DNA of 64,000 bases, from contig OY979716.1 in assembly GCA_963855995.1 (NCBI GenBank), positions 44,242,480-44,306,479 on the forward strand, given 5' to 3'. The notes beneath the pieces are model-generated. The model saw only the letters and a program-made list of their open reading frames with translations, did not search any database and was not told where the DNA came from. Each line of letters begins with the position of its first letter. Position 1 is the first letter of the stretch. Shown here one piece after another: positions 36,901-51,513 of this stretch. The position numbers and the translations under genes were made by a program. The stretch is from Muricea muricata. Its lineage: Eukaryota > Cnidaria > Anthozoa > Malacalcyonacea > Plexauridae.

Positions 36901-39900
36901 GCTAATGAGCTTGTGCCACCTATTGGTATACATCAGTGAAAAGAGCATAAAAATTACTACGGAACAGTGTTCTCTTGGAAAGCAAGCTATATTTTGTTCT
37001 TGCGCAAAATGTCCCTAAATTGAGGTTCTTGCGCTTTGTATACCATGTAATAATATAGCCCTTCCGACATGTTTGGTCTTAATTGTCCATCGAAATCAGC
37101 ACCTAATGAGCTTGTGCCACCTTATGACATACATCAGTGAAAAGAGCATAAAAAGTACTACGGAACAGTGTTCTCTTGGAAAGCAAGCTGTATTTTGTTC
37201 TTGCGCAAAATGTCTCTAAATTGAGGTCCTTGCGCTTTGTAGACTATGTAATAATATAGCCCTTCCGTCATGTTTCGTTGATTGCCCATCGAAATCAGTA
37301 GCTAATGAGCTTGTGCCACGTTATGACATACATCAGTGAAAAGAGCATAAAAATTACTGCGGAACAGTGTTCTCTTGGAAAGCAAGCTGTATTTTGTTCT
37401 TGCGCAAAATGTCTCTAAATTGAGGTCCTTGCAATTTGTAGACTATGTAATAATATAGCCCTTCCGTCATGTTTCGTCTTAATTGCCCATCGAAATCAGT
37501 ACCTAATGAGCTTGTGCCACCTATTGATATACATCAGTGAAAAGAGCATAAAAATTACTACAGAACAGTGTTCTCTTGGAAAGCAAGCTATATTTTGTTC
37601 TTGCGCAAAATGTCCCTAAATTGAGGTCCTTGCGCTTGGTAGACTGTGTAATAATATAGCCCTTCCCTCATGTTTCGTCTTAATTGCCCATCGAAATCAG
37701 TACCTAATGAGCTTGTGCCACCTTATGACATACATCAGTGAAAAGAGCATAAAAATTACTACGGAAAAGTGTTCTCTTGTAAAGCAAGCTATATTTTGTT
37801 CTTGTGCAAAATGTCCCTATATCGAGGTCCTTGTGCTTTGTAGACTATGTAATAATATAGCCCTTCCGTCATGTTTCGTCTTAATTGCCCATCGAAATCA
37901 GTACCTAATGAGCTTGTGCCACATTATGACATACATCAGTGAAAAGAGCATAAAAATTACTACGGAACAGTGTTCTCTTGGAAAGCAAGCTGTAATTTGT
38001 TCTCGCGCAAAATGTCCCTAAATTGAGGTCCTTGCGCTTTGTAGACTATGTAATAATATAGCCCTTCCGTCATGTTTCGTCTTAGTTGCCCATCGAAATC
38101 AGTACCTAATGAGCTTGTGCCACGTTATGACATACATCAGTGAAAAGAGCATAAAAATTACTACGGAAAAGTGTTCTCTTAGAAAGCAAGCTGTATTTTG
38201 TTCTTGCGCAAAATGTCTCTAAATTGAGGTCCTTGCAATTTGTAGACTATGTAATAATATAGCTCTTCCGTCATGTTTCGTCTTAATTGCCTATCGAAAT
38301 CAGTACCTAATGAGCTTGTGCCACCTATTGGTATACATCAGTGAAAAGAGCATAAAAATTACTACGGAACAGTGTTCTCTTGGAAAGCAAGCTGTATTTT
38401 GTTCTTGCGCAAAATGTCCCTAAATTGAGGTCCTTGCGCTTTGTAGACTATGTAATAATATAGCCCTTCCGTGTCATGTTTCGTCTTAATTGCCCATCGA
38501 AATCAGTACCTAATGAGCTTGTGCCACCTTATGACATACATCAGTGAAAAGAGCATAAAAAATACTACGGAACAGTGTTCTCTTGGAAAGCAAGCTGTGT
38601 TTTGTTCTTGCGCAAAATGTCCCTAAATTGAGGTCCTTGCGCTTTGTAGACTATGTAATAATATAGCCCTTCCGTCATGTTTCGTCTTAATTGCCCATCG
38701 AAATCAGTACCTAATGAGCTTGTGCCACCTTATGACATACATCAGTGAAAAGAGCATAAAAATTACTACGGAACAGTGTTCTCTTGGAAAGCAAGCTGTA
38801 TTTTGTTCTTGCGCAAAATGTCCCTAAATTGAGGTCCTTGCGCTTTGTAGACTATGTAATAATATATATAGCCCTTCCGCGTCATGTTTCGTCCTAATTT
38901 CCCATCGAAATCAGTACCTAATGAGCTTGTGCCACCTTTTGGTATACATCAGTGAAAAGAGCATAAAAATTACTACGGAACAGTGTTCTCTTGGAAAGCA
39001 AGCTGTATTTTGTTCTTGCGCAAAATGTCCCTAAATTGAGGTCCTTGCGCTTTGTAGACTATGTAATAATATAGCCCTTCCGCGTCATGTTTCGTCTTAA
39101 TTGCACATCGAAATCAACACCTAATGAGCTTGTGCCACGTTATGACATAAATCAGTGAAAAGAGCATAAAAAGTACTACAGAACAGTGTTCTCTTGGAAA
39201 GGAAGCTATATTTTGTTCTTGCGCAAAATGTCCCTAAATTGAGGTCCTTGCGCTTTGTAGACTATGTAATAATATAGCCCTTCCGTGTCATGTTTCGTCT
39301 TAATTGCCTATCGAAATCAGTACCTAATGAGCTTGTGCCACTTTATGACATACATCAGTGAAAAGAGCATAAAAATTACTACGGAACAGTGTTCTCTTGG
39401 AAAGCAAGCTGTATTTTGTTCTTGCGCAAAATGTCCCTAAATTGAGGTCCTTGCGCTTTGTAGACTATGTAATAATATAGCCCTTCCGTCATGTTTCGTC
39501 TTAATTGCCCTTCGAAATCAGTACCTAATGAGCTTGTGCCACGTTATGACATACATCAGTGAAAAGAGCATAAAAATTACTACGGAACAGTGTTCTCTTG
39601 GAAAGCAAGCTGTATTTTGTTCTTGCGCAAAATGTCCCTAAATTGAGGTCCTTGCGCTTTGTAGACTATGTAATAATATATGTAGCCCTTCCGCGTCATG
39701 TTTCGTCCTAATTTCCCATCGAAATCAGTACCTAATGAGCTTGTGCCACCTTTTGGTATACATCAGTGAAAAGAGCATAAAAATTACTACGGAACAGTGT
39801 TCTCTTGGAAAGCAAGCTGTATTTTGTTCTTGCGCAAAATGTCCCTAAATTGAGGTCCTTGCGCTTTGTAGACTATGTAATAATATAGCCCTTCCGCGTC

Positions 39901-42900
39901 ATGTTTCGTCTTAATTGCACATCGAAATCAACACCTAATGAGCTTGTGCCACGTTATGACATAAATCAGTGAAAAGAGCATAAAAAGTACTACGGAACAG
40001 TGTTCTCTTGGAAAGGAAGCTATATTTTGTTCTTGCGCAAAATGTCCCAAAATTGAGGTCCTTGCAATTTGTAGACTATGTAATAATATAGCCCTTCCGT
40101 CATGTTTCGTCTTAATTGCCTATCGAAATCAGTACCTAATGAGCTTGTGCCACCTATTGATATACATCAGTGAAAAGAGCATAAAAATTACTACGGAACA
40201 GTGTTCTCTTGGAAAGCAAGCTATATTTTGTTCTTGCGCAAAATGTCCCTAAATTGAGGTCCTTGCGCTTGGTAGACTGTGTAATAATATAGCCCTTCCC
40301 TCATGTTTCGTCTTAATTGCCCATCGAAATCAGTACCTAATGAGCTTGTGCCACCTTATGACATACATCAGTGAAAAGAGCATAAAAATTACTACGGAAC
40401 AGTGTTCTCTTGGAAAGCAAGCTATATTTTGTTCTTGTGCAAAATGTCCCTATATCGAGGTCCTTGTGCTTTGTAGACTATGTAATAATATAGCCCTTCC
40501 GTCATGTTTCGTCTTAATTGCCCCTTGAAATCAGTACCTAATGAGCTTGTGCCACCTTATGACATACATCAGTGAAAAGAGCATAAAAAATACTACGGAA
40601 CAGTGTTCTCTTGGAAAGCAAGCTGTATTTTGTTCTTGCGCAAAATGTCCCTAAATTGAGGTCCTTGCGCTTTGTAGACTATGTAATAATATAGCCCTTC
40701 CGTGTCATGTTTCGTCTTAATTGCCCATCGAAATCAGTACCTAATGAGCTTGTGCCACTTTATGACATACATCAGTGAAAAGAGCATAAAAATTACTACG
40801 GAACAGTGTTCTCTTGGAAAGCAAGCTGTATTTTGTTCTTGCGCAAAATGTCCCTAAATTGAGGTCCTTGCGCTTTGTAGACTATGTAATAATATAGCCC
40901 TTCCGTCATGTTTCGTCTTAATTGCCCATCGAAATCAGTACCTAATGAGCTTGTGCCACGTTATGACATACATCAGTGAAAAGAGCATAAAAATTACTAC
41001 GGAACAGTGTTCTCTTGGAAAGCAAGCTATATTTTGTTCTTGTGCAAAATGTCCCTAAATTGAGGTCCTTGCGCTTGGTAGACTGTGTAATAATATAGCC
41101 CTTCCCTCATGTTTCGTCTTAATTGCCCATCGAAATCAGTACCTAATGAGCTTGTGCCACCTTATGACATACATCAGTGAAAAGAGCATAAAAATTACTA
41201 CGGAAAAGTGTTCTCTTGGAAAGCAAGCTATATTTTGTTCTTGTGCAAAATGTCCCTATATCGAGGTCCTTGTGCTTTGTAGACTATGTAATAATATAGC
41301 CCTTCCGTCATGTTTCGTCTTAATTGCCCCTTGAAATCAGTACCTAATGAGCTTGTGCCACCTTATGACATACATCAGTGAAAAGAGCATAAAAAATACT
41401 ACGGAACAGTGTTCTCTTGGAAAGCAAGCTGTATTTTGTTCTTGCGCAAAATGTCCCTAAATTGAGGTCCTTGCGCTTTGTAGACTATGTAATAATATAG
41501 CCCTTCCGTGTCATGTTTCGTCTTAATTGCCCATCGAAATCAGTACCTAATGAGCTTGTGCCACCTTTTCATATACATCAGTGAAAAGAGCATAAAAATT
41601 ACTACGGAACAGTGTTCTCTTGGAAAGCAAGCTGTATTTTGTTCTTGCGCAAAATGTCCCTAAATTGAGGTCCTTGCGCTTTGTAGACTATGTAATAATA
41701 TAGCCCTTCCGTCATGTTTCGTCTTAATTGCCCATCGAAATCAGTACCTAATGAGCTTGTGCCACGTTATGACATACATCAGTGAAAAGAGCATAAAAAT
41801 TACTACGGAACAGTGTTCTCTTGGAAAGCAAGCTGTATTTTGTTCTTGCGCAAAATGTCCCTAAATTGAGGTCCTTGCGCTTTGTAGACTATGTAATAAT
41901 ATAGCCCTTCCGTCATGTTTCGTCTTAATTGCCCCTTGAAATCAGTACCTAATGAGCTTGTGCCACCTTATGACATACATCAGTGAAAAGAGCATAAAAA
42001 ATACTACGGAACAGTGTTCTCTTGGAAAGCAAGCTGTATTTTGTTCTTGCGCAAAATGTCCCTAAATTGAGGTCCTTGCGCTTTGTAGACTATGTAATAA
42101 TATAGCCCTTCCGTCATGTTTCGTTGATTGCCCATCGAAATCAGTAGCTAATGAGCTTGTGCCACGTTATGACATACATCAGTGAAAAGAGCATAAAAAT
42201 TACTACGGAACAGTGTTCTCTTGGAAAGCAAGCTGTATTTTGTTCTTGCGCAAAATGTCTCTAAATTGAGACCCTTGCAATTTGTAGACTATGTAATAAT
42301 ATAGCCCTTCCGTCATGTTTCGTCTTAATTGCCTATCGAAATCAGTACCTAATGAGCTTGTGCCACCTATTGGTATACATCAGTGAAAAGAGCATAAAAA
42401 TTACTACGGAACAGTGTTCTCTTGGAAAGCAAGCTATATTTTGTTCTTGCGCAAAATGTCCCTAAATTGAGGTCCTTGCGCTTGGTAGACTGTGTAATAA
42501 TATAGCCCTTCCCTCATGTTTCGTCTTAATTGCCCATCGAAATCAGTACCTAATGAGCTTGTGCCACCTTATGACATACATCAGTGAAAAGAGCATAAAA
42601 ATTACTACGGAAAAGTGTTCTCTTGGAAAGCAAGCTATATTTTGTTCTTGTGCAAAATGTCCCTATATCGAGGTCCTTGTGCTTTGTAGACTATGTAATA
42701 ATATAGCCCTTCCGTCATGTTTCGTCTTAATTGCCCCTTGAAATCAGTACCTAATGAGCTTGTGCCACCTTATGACATACATCAGTGAAAAGAGCATAAA
42801 AAATACTACGGAACAGTGTTCTCTTGGAAAGCAAGCTGTATTTTGTTCTTGCGCAAAATGTCCCTAAATTGAGGTCCTTGCGCCTTGTAGACTATGTAAT

Positions 42901-45900
42901 AATATAGCCCTTCCGTCATGTTTCGTCTTAGTTGCCCATCGAAATCAGTACCTAATGAGCTTGTGCCACGTTATGACATACATCAGTGAAAAGAGCATAA
43001 AAATTACTACGGAAAAGTGTTCTCTTAGAAAGCAAGCTGTATTTTGTTCTTGCGCAAAATGTCTCTAAATTGAGGTCCTTGCAATTTGTAGACTATGTAA
43101 TAATATAGCCCTTCCGTCATGTTTCGTCTTAATTGCCTATCGAAATCAGTACCTAATGAGCTTGTGCCACCTATTGGTATACATCAGTGAAAAGAGCATA
43201 AAAATTACTACGGAACAGTGTTCTCTTGGAAAGCAAGCTGTATTTTGTTCTTGCGCAAAATGTCCCTAAATTGAGGTCCTTGCGCTTTGTAGACTATGTA
43301 ATAATATAGCCCTTCCGTCATGTTTCGTCTTAATTGCCCATCGAAATCAGTACCTAATGAGCTTGTGCCACGTTATGACATACATCAGTGAAAAGAGCAT
43401 AAAAATTACTACGGAACAGTGTTCTCTTGGAAAGCAAGCTGTAATTTGTTCTCGCGCAAAATGTCCCTAAATTGAGGTCCTTGCGCTTTATAGACTATGT
43501 AATAATATAGCCCTTCCGTCATGTTTCGTCTTAGTTGCCCATCGAAATCAGTACCTAATGAGCTTGTGCCACGTTATGACATACATCAGTGAAAAGAGCA
43601 TAAAAATTACTACGGAAAAGTGTTCTCTTAGAAAGCAAGCTGTATTTTGTTCTTGCGCAAAATGTCTCTAAATTGAGGTCCTTGCAATTTGTAGACTATG
43701 TAATAATATAGCCCTTCCGTCATGTTTCGTCTTAATTGCCTATCGAAATCAGTACCTAATGAGCTTGTGCCACCTATTGGTATACATCAGTGAAAAGAGC
43801 ATAAAAATTACTACGGAACAGTGTTCTCTTGGAAAGCAAGCTGTATTTTGTTCTTGCGCAAAATGTCCCTAAATTGAGGTCCTTGCGCTTTGTAGACTAT
43901 GTAATAATATAGCCCTTCCGTCATGTTTCGTCTTAATTGCCCATCGAAATCAGTACCTAATGAGCTTGTGCCACGTTATGACATACATCAGTGAAAAGAG
44001 CATAAAAATTACTACGGAACAGTGTTCTCTTGGAAAGCAAGCTGTAATTTGTTCTCGCGCAAAATGTCCCTAAATTGAGGTCCTTGCGCTTTGTAGACTA
44101 TGTAATAATATAGCCCTTCCGTCATGTTTCGTCTTAATTGCCCATCGAAATCAGTACCTAATGAGCTTGTGCCACGTTATGACATACATCAGTGAAAAGA
44201 GCATAAAAATTACTACGGAACAGTGTTCTCTTAGAAAGCAAGCTGTATTTTGTTCTTGCGCAAAATGTCTCTAAATTGAGGTCCTTGCAATTTGTAGACT
44301 ATGTAATAATATAGCCCTTCCGTCATGTTTCGTCTTAATTGCCTATCGAAATCAGTAGCTAATGAGCTTGTGCCACCTATTGGTATACATCAGTGAAAAG
44401 AGCATAAAAATTACTACGGAACAGTGTTCTCTTGGAAAGCAAGCTATATTTTGTTCTTGCGCAAAATGTCCCTAAATTGAGGTTCTTGCGCTTTGTATAC
44501 CATGTAATAATATAGCCCTTCCGACATGTTTGGTCTTAATTGTCCATCGAAATCAGCACCTAATGAGCTTGTGCCACCTTATGACATACATCAGTGAAAA
44601 GAGCATAAAAAGTACTACGGAACAGTGTTCTCTTGGAAAGCAAGCTGTATTTTGTTCTTGCGCAAAATGTCTCTAAATTGAGGTCCTTGCGCTTTGTAGA
44701 CTATGTAATAATATAGCCCTTCCGTCATGTTTCGTTGATTGCCCATCGAAATCAGTAGCTAATGAGCTTGTGCCACGTTATGACATACATCAGTGAAAAG
44801 AGCATAAAAATTACTGCGGAACAGTGTTCTCTTGGAAAGCAAGCTGTATTTTGTTCTTGCGCAAAATGTCTCTAAATTGAGGTCCTTGCAATTTGTAGAC
44901 TATGTAATAATATAGCCCTTCCGTCATGTTTCGTCTTAATTGCCCATCGAAATCAGTACCTAATGAGCTTGTGCCACCTATTGATATACATCAGTGAAAA
45001 GAGCATAAAAATTACTACAGAACAGTGTTCTCTTGGAAAGCAAGCTATATTTTGTTCTTGCGCAAAATGTCCCTAAATTGAGGTCCTTGCGCTTGGTAGA
45101 CTGTGTAATAATATAGCCCTTCCCTCATGTTTCGTCTTAATTGCCCATCGAAATCAGTACCTAATGAGCTTGTGCCACCTTATGACATACATCAGTGAAA
45201 AGAGCATAAAAATTACTACGGAAAAGTGTTCTCTTGGAAAGCAAGCTATATTTTGTTCTTGTGCAAAATGTCCCTATATCGAGGTCCTTGTGCTTTGTAG
45301 ACTATGTAATAATATAGCCCTTCCGTCATGTTTCGTCTTAATTGCCCATCGAAATCAGTACCTAATGAGCTTGTGCCACATTATGACATACATCAGTGAA
45401 AAGAGCATAAAAATTACTACGGAACAGTGTTCTCTTGGAAAGCAAGCTGTAATTTGTTCTCGCGCAAAATGTCCCTAAATTGAGGTCCTTGCGCTTTGTA
45501 GACTATGTAATAATATAGCCCTTCCGTCATGTTTCGTCTTAGTTGCCCATCGAAATCAGTACCTAATGAGCTTGTGCCACGTTATGACATACATCAGTGA
45601 AAAGAGCATAAAAATTACTACGGAAAAGTGTTCTCTTAGAAAGCAAGCTGTATTTTGTTCTTGCGCAAAATGTCTCTAAATTGAGGTCCTTGCAATTTGT
45701 AGACTATGTAATAATATAGCTCTTCCGTCATGTTTCGTCTTAATTGCCTATCGAAATCAGTACCTAATGAGCTTGTGCCACCTATTGGTATACATCAGTG
45801 AAAAGAGCATAAAAATTACTACGGAACAGTGTTCTCTTGGAAAGCAAGCTGTATTTTGTTCTTGCGCAAAATGTCCCTAAATTGAGGTCCTTGCGCTTTG

Positions 45901-48900
45901 TAGACTATGTAATAATATAGCCCTTCCGTGTCATGTTTCGTCTTAATTGCCCATCGAAATCAGTACCTAATGAGCTTGTGCCACCTTATGACATACATCA
46001 GTGAAAAGAGCATAAAAAATACTACGGAACAGTGTTCTCTTGGAAAGCAAGCTGTGTTTTGTTCTTGCGCAAAATGTCCCTAAATTGAGGTCCTTGCGCT
46101 TTGTAGACTATGTAATAATATAGCCCTTCCGTCATGTTTCGTCTTAATTGCCCATCGAAATCAGTACCTAATGAGCTTGTGCCACCTTATGACATACATC
46201 AGTGAAAAGAGCATAAAAATTACTACGGAACAGTGTTCTCTTGGAAAGCAAGCTGTATTTTGTTCTTGCGCAAAATGTCCCTAAATTGAGGTCCTTGCGC
46301 TTTGTAGACTATGTAATAATATATATAGCCCTTCCGCGTCATGTTTCGTCCTAATTTCCCATCGAAATCAGTACCTAATGAGCTTGTGCCACCTTTTGGT
46401 ATACATCAGTGAAAAGAGCATAAAAATTACTACGGAACAGTGTTCTCTTGGAAAGCAAGCTGTATTTTGTTCTTGCGCAAAATGTCCCTAAATTGAGGTC
46501 CTTGCGCTTTGTAGACTATGTAATAATATAGCCCTTCCGCGTCATGTTTCGTCTTAATTGCACATCGAAATCAACACCTAATGAGCTTGTGCCACGTTAT
46601 GACATAAATCAGTGAAAAGAGCATAAAAAGTACTACAGAACAGTGTTCTCTTGGAAAGGAAGCTATATTTTGTTCTTGCGCAAAATGTCCCTAAATTGAG
46701 GTCCTTGCGCTTTGTAGACTATGTAATAATATAGCCCTTCCGTGTCATGTTTCGTCTTAATTGCCTATCGAAATCAGTACCTAATGAGCTTGTGCCACTT
46801 TATGACATACATCAGTGAAAAGAGCATAAAAATTACTACGGAACAGTGTTCTCTTGGAAAGCAAGCTGTATTTTGTTCTTGCGCAAAATGTCCCTAAATT
46901 GAGGTCCTTGCGCTTTGTAGACTATGTAATAATATAGCCCTTCCGTCATGTTTCGTCTTAATTGCCCTTCGAAATCAGTACCTAATGAGCTTGTGCCACG
47001 TTATGACATACATCAGTGAAAAGAGCATAAAAATTACTACGGAACAGTGTTCTCTTGGAAAGCAAGCTGTATTTTGTTCTTGCGCAAAATGTCCCTAAAT
47101 TGAGGTCCTTGCGCTTTGTAGACTATGTAATAATATATGTAGCCCTTCCGCGTCATGTTTCGTCCTAATTTCCCATCGAAATCAGTACCTAATGAGCTTG
47201 TGCCACCTTTTGGTATACATCAGTGAAAAGAGCATAAAAATTACTACGGAACAGTGTTCTCTTGGAAAGCAAGCTGTATTTTGTTCTTGCGCAAAATGTC
47301 CCTAAATTGAGGTCCTTGCGCTTTGTAGACTATGTAATAATATAGCCCTTCCGCGTCATGTTTCGTCTTAATTGCACATCGAAATCAACACCTAATGAGC
47401 TTGTGCCACGTTATGACATAAATCAGTGAAAAGAGCATAAAAAGTACTACGGAACAGTGTTCTCTTGGAAAGGAAGCTATATTTTGTTCTTGCGCAAAAT
47501 GTCCCTAAATTGAGGTCCTTGCAATTTGTAGACTATGTAATAATATAGCCCTTCCGTCATGTTTCGTCTTAATTGCCTATCGAAATCAGTACCTAATGAG
47601 CTTGTGCCACCTATTGATATACATCAGTGAAAAGAGCATAAAAATTACTACGGAACAGTGTTCTCTTGGAAAGCAAGCTATATTTTGTTCTTGCGCAAAA
47701 TGTCCCTAAATTGAGGTCCTTGCGCTTGGTAGACTGTGTAATAATATAGCCCTTCCCTCATGTTTCGTCTTAATTGCCCATCGAAATCAGTACCTAATGA
47801 GCTTGTGCCACCTTATGACATACATCAGTGAAAAGAGCATAAAAATTACTACGGAACAGTGTTCTCTTGGAAAGCAAGCTATATTTTGTTCTTGTGCAAA
47901 ATGTCCCTATATCGAGGTCCTTGTGCTTTGTAGACTATGTAATAATATAGCCCTTCCGTCATGTTTCGTCTTAATTGCCCCTTGAAATCAGTACCTAATG
48001 AGCTTGTGCCACCTTATGACATACATCAGTGAAAAGAGCATAAAAAATACTACGGAACAGTGTTCTCTTGGAAAGCAAGCTGTATTTTGTTCTTGCGCAA
48101 AATGTCCCTAAATTGAGGTCCTTGCGCTTTGTAGACTATGTAATAATATAGCCCTTCCGTGTCATGTTTCGTCTTAATTGCCCATCGAAATCAGTACCTA
48201 ATGAGCTTGTGCCACTTTATGACATACATCAGTGAAAAGAGCATAAAAATTACTACGGAACAGTGTTCTCTTGGAAAGCAAGCTGTATTTTGTTCTTGCG
48301 CAAAATGTCCCTAAATTGAGGTCCTTGCGCTTTGTAGACTATGTAATAATATAGCCCTTCCGTCATGTTTCGTCTTAATTGCCCATCGAAATCAGTACCT
48401 AATGAGCTTGTGCCACGTTATGACATACATCAGTGAAAAGAGCATAAAAATTACTACGGAACAGTGTTCTCTTGGAAAGCAAGCTATATTTTGTTCTTGT
48501 GCAAAATGTCCCTAAATTGAGGTCCTTGCGCTTGGTAGACTGTGTAATAATATAGCCCTTCCCTCATGTTTCGTCTTAATTGCCCATCGAAATCAGTACC
48601 TAATGAGCTTGTGCCACCTTATGACATACATCAGTGAAAAGAGCATAAAAATTACTACGGAAAAGTGTTCTCTTGGAAAGCAAGCTATATTTTGTTCTTG
48701 TGCAAAATGTCCCTATATCGAGGTCCTTGTGCTTTGTAGACTATGTAATAATATAGCCCTTCCGTCATGTTTCGTCTTAATTGCCCCTTGAAATCAGTAC
48801 CTAATGAGCTTGTGCCACCTTATGACATACATCAGTGAAAAGAGCATAAAAAATACTACGGAACAGTGTTCTCTTGGAAAGCAAGCTGTATTTTGTTCTT

Positions 48901-50060
48901 GCGCAAAATGTCCCTAAATTGAGGTCCTTGCGCTTTGTAGACTATGTAATAATATAGCCCTTCCGTGTCATGTTTCGTCTTAATTGCCCATCGAAATCAG
49001 TACCTAATGAGCTTGTGCCACCTTTTCATATACATCAGTGAAAAGAGCATAAAAATTACTACGGAACAGTGTTCTCTTGGAAAGCAAGCTGTATTTTGTT
49101 CTTGCGCAAAATGTCCCTAAATTGAGGTCCTTGCGCTTTGTAGACTATGTAATAATATAGCCCTTCCGTCATGTTTCGTCTTAATTGCCCATCGAAATCA
49201 GTACCTAATGAGCTTGTGCCACGTTATGACATACATCAGTGAAAAGAGCATAAAAATTACTACGGAACAGTGTTCTCTTGGAAAGCAAGCTGTATTTTGT
49301 TCTTGCGCAAAATGTCCCTAAATTGAGGTCCTTGCGCTTTGTAGACTATGTAATAATATAGCCCTTCCGCGTCATGTTTCGTCTTAATTGCACATCGAAA
49401 TCAACACCTAATGAGCTTGTGCCACGTTATGACATAAATCAGTGAAAAGAGCATAAAAAGTACTACGGAACAGTGTTCTCTTGGAAAGGAAGCTATATTT
49501 TGTTCTTGCGCAAAATGTCCCTAAATTGAGGTCCTTGCGCTTTGTAGACTATGTAATAATATAGCCCTTCCGTCATGTTTCGTTGATTGCCCATCGAAAT
49601 CAGTAGCTAATGAGCTTGTGCCACCTTATGACATACATCAGTGAAAAGAGCATAAAAATTACTACGGAACAGTGTTCTCTGTGAAAGCAAGCTGTATTTT
49701 GTTCTTGTGCAAAATGTCCCTATATTGAGGTCCTTGTGCTTTGTAGACTATGTAATAATATAGCCCTTCCGTCATGTTTCGTCTTAATTGCCCATCGAAA
49801 TCAGTACCTAATGAGCTTGTGCCACCTTATGACATACATCAGTGAAAAGAGCATAAAAAATACTACGGAACAGTGTTCTCTTGGAAAGCAAGCTGTATTT
49901 TGTTCTTACGCAAAATAAACTAAAGTGTGGTCCTAAAGACTTTTTAGTCAGAGAGCTCTTGCGTCATGTTTGGTCTTAAATTCTTAATCGCTTATCGAAA
50001 TGTGTATTTAACGAGCTTGTGCCACTATATGGCATACATCACTGAAAAGAGCATAAAAAA
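30920..50060 (+). repeat. 201-bp tandem array, right arm, about 95 copies
   Basis: GAGCTTGTGCCAC recurs at a 201-bp step (31279, 31480, 31681, 31882 and on). Monomers carry shared variants that repeat in blocks: CTCATGTTTCG with GCTTGGTAGAC, TCGTTGATTGCC, and GCACATCGAAATCAACACC. This shows growth by duplication of multi-monomer blocks of about 603, 806 and 7,457 bp. Inner copies (30920-31200) are the most diverged. Coding frames of 60-104 codons recur in the array and are by-products of a period divisible by three. Confidence 0.95.
34440..49353. repeat. 7,457-bp tandem duplication within the right array (37 monomers)
   Basis: Rare monomer variants recur at a fixed offset of 7,457 bp: TCGTTGATTGCC at 34665 and 42122, GAGACCCTTGC at 34812 and 42269, and matching blocks at 35096/42553, 37707/45164, 40340/47797 and 41146/48603. 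The two halves are nearly identical but not the same: position 37780 is T and 45237 is G; 40049 is A and 47506 is T. The match fails before about 34440 and after about 49360. The duplication is therefore recent, and not a plain copying of one read block. Confidence 0.88.
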
Positions 50061-51450
50061 TGCTACACAATAATGTTGTAGTGACAAACAAATCAGATTT
50101 CTTATATTCGTAAAATTCTTAAACTAGGACCATAGACATAGTGGTGAACATAGATCATTCATGGTGTTTTTGTGTCACAATATCGCGCGCATCGTTTAAG
50201 AGAGAATTCAAAGTGTGCGGTATTCAATCCAAGCTCTTTTGAAAGGCAGCACTCCCTTGCGACAGTAACAAAAAGCCAAAGGAATGATGTTTATGTCAAG
50301 TGCTCATCACTCGTCAGATGTTAGCGCAGCAGGCGGCCTCGAATCCGGTGCTAGCAGCTATAGCTTCACAAAATCATTTTATGCTCTATATAACGCAGCG
50401 ATGAACTTGTGCCGCTTTATATTTGGTATATTCCTAATCTGTGGAATGTGTATGGACTTTCTATTGATACCTGGTTCAAGTAGATTGGGCCACGAATATT
50501 CGCGGATTTTGTAAACACATTTCACGTCTCGTGGAATGTAAACACGAATTTATGTCACGGTAAAAACTTCATATTTTTAGACTATTAACTATGTGCTTAT
50601 TATCGATATATTTAACTTTAAAGCCCACTAGAAATACTGCACAATATTGTTGCTTTTAATAGCAATTGGGATTTTTTTTCTTCCGCAAACGCTGCATGAC
50701 AATTGAGCTGTGCATTCGTATTAATTGCTCAAAAAATTCTTTACTTGTGGAGCTTGTGCCGCAATATAACGGTCAGAAATGAAAAGAGCAAACAAGATAC
50801 TACACAATATTGTTGTCCTGAATGCCAGCTCGTATTTTTTTTTTTAAACAAACGCTGCGTGAATATAGGAGATATATGTCATCCTATATGCATTGAGCCT
50901 TTACGGCATTTGAACTTTGACTTGTGTGCTCATTAAAATATACAGGACAATAGCTTGTGCCATAAATATCGCGTACATCAATGAAACGAGCATGAAAAAT
51001 ATTACACAAGAGTGTTGTCTTTGATAGTAAACGAAATATTTTCTTGCGCAAAAATTTAGGTTAGCTGCGCGTTGTAATGCTGCATGCTTTACAGCAAATT
51101 AACTCTTAATTGCTGTTTAATGCTGTACTTTTAAAGCTTGTGCCACGAAATAACCCACGTCAACGGAAAGAGCACTAAAAATACCGTACAGTATCGTTTT
51201 TGTACCTTGTGCATGCACTTCAAAGATTGGTTTATCTCCAAATTTGTGTATTAATCTGAGTGAAGTTGAGACATAATATGTAGTGTCTTTGAGGCGTTAT
51301 TTCTCTCACAAACGAGCGTGTTTCCTTAGTTTTCCATCAGCAGTGAATAGGTACGTTGTATTACTCATGATAACGCTGATTTGTAACGAAAGATACCTTA
51401 AAAACAACTAGAAATATTCTTTTCTAAAATCTACTTTTAAACGATTGAAA

Positions 51451-51513
51451 TGAGTTGAATCCGAGGCCCAATCTGCGGCCCAATCCGAGGCCGAATCCGA
51501 GGCCCAATCCGCG
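51451..51513. promoter_or_regulatory. Subterminal 12-bp motif array, right end
   Basis: This is the mirror image of 9997-10056: AATCCGAGGCCC-type units in tandem, ending just inside the right tip. All five units are kept. They are likely recognition sites for the element's own transposase, by inference. Confidence 0.75.

Noticed and set aside
31166..49918. Repeated 60-104 codon ORFs (MSLCHLMTYISEKSIK type) in the right array, and the same type in the left array
   Set aside because: The 201-bp period is a multiple of three, so any open monomer frame recurs. There is no start context and no domain, and stops appear in many copies.
30920..50060. Array read as centromeric or pericentromeric satellite
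   Set aside because: An inverted copy lies 14 kb away, and the arms end in precise tips flanked by a 9-bp duplication, so it is part of a transposon.
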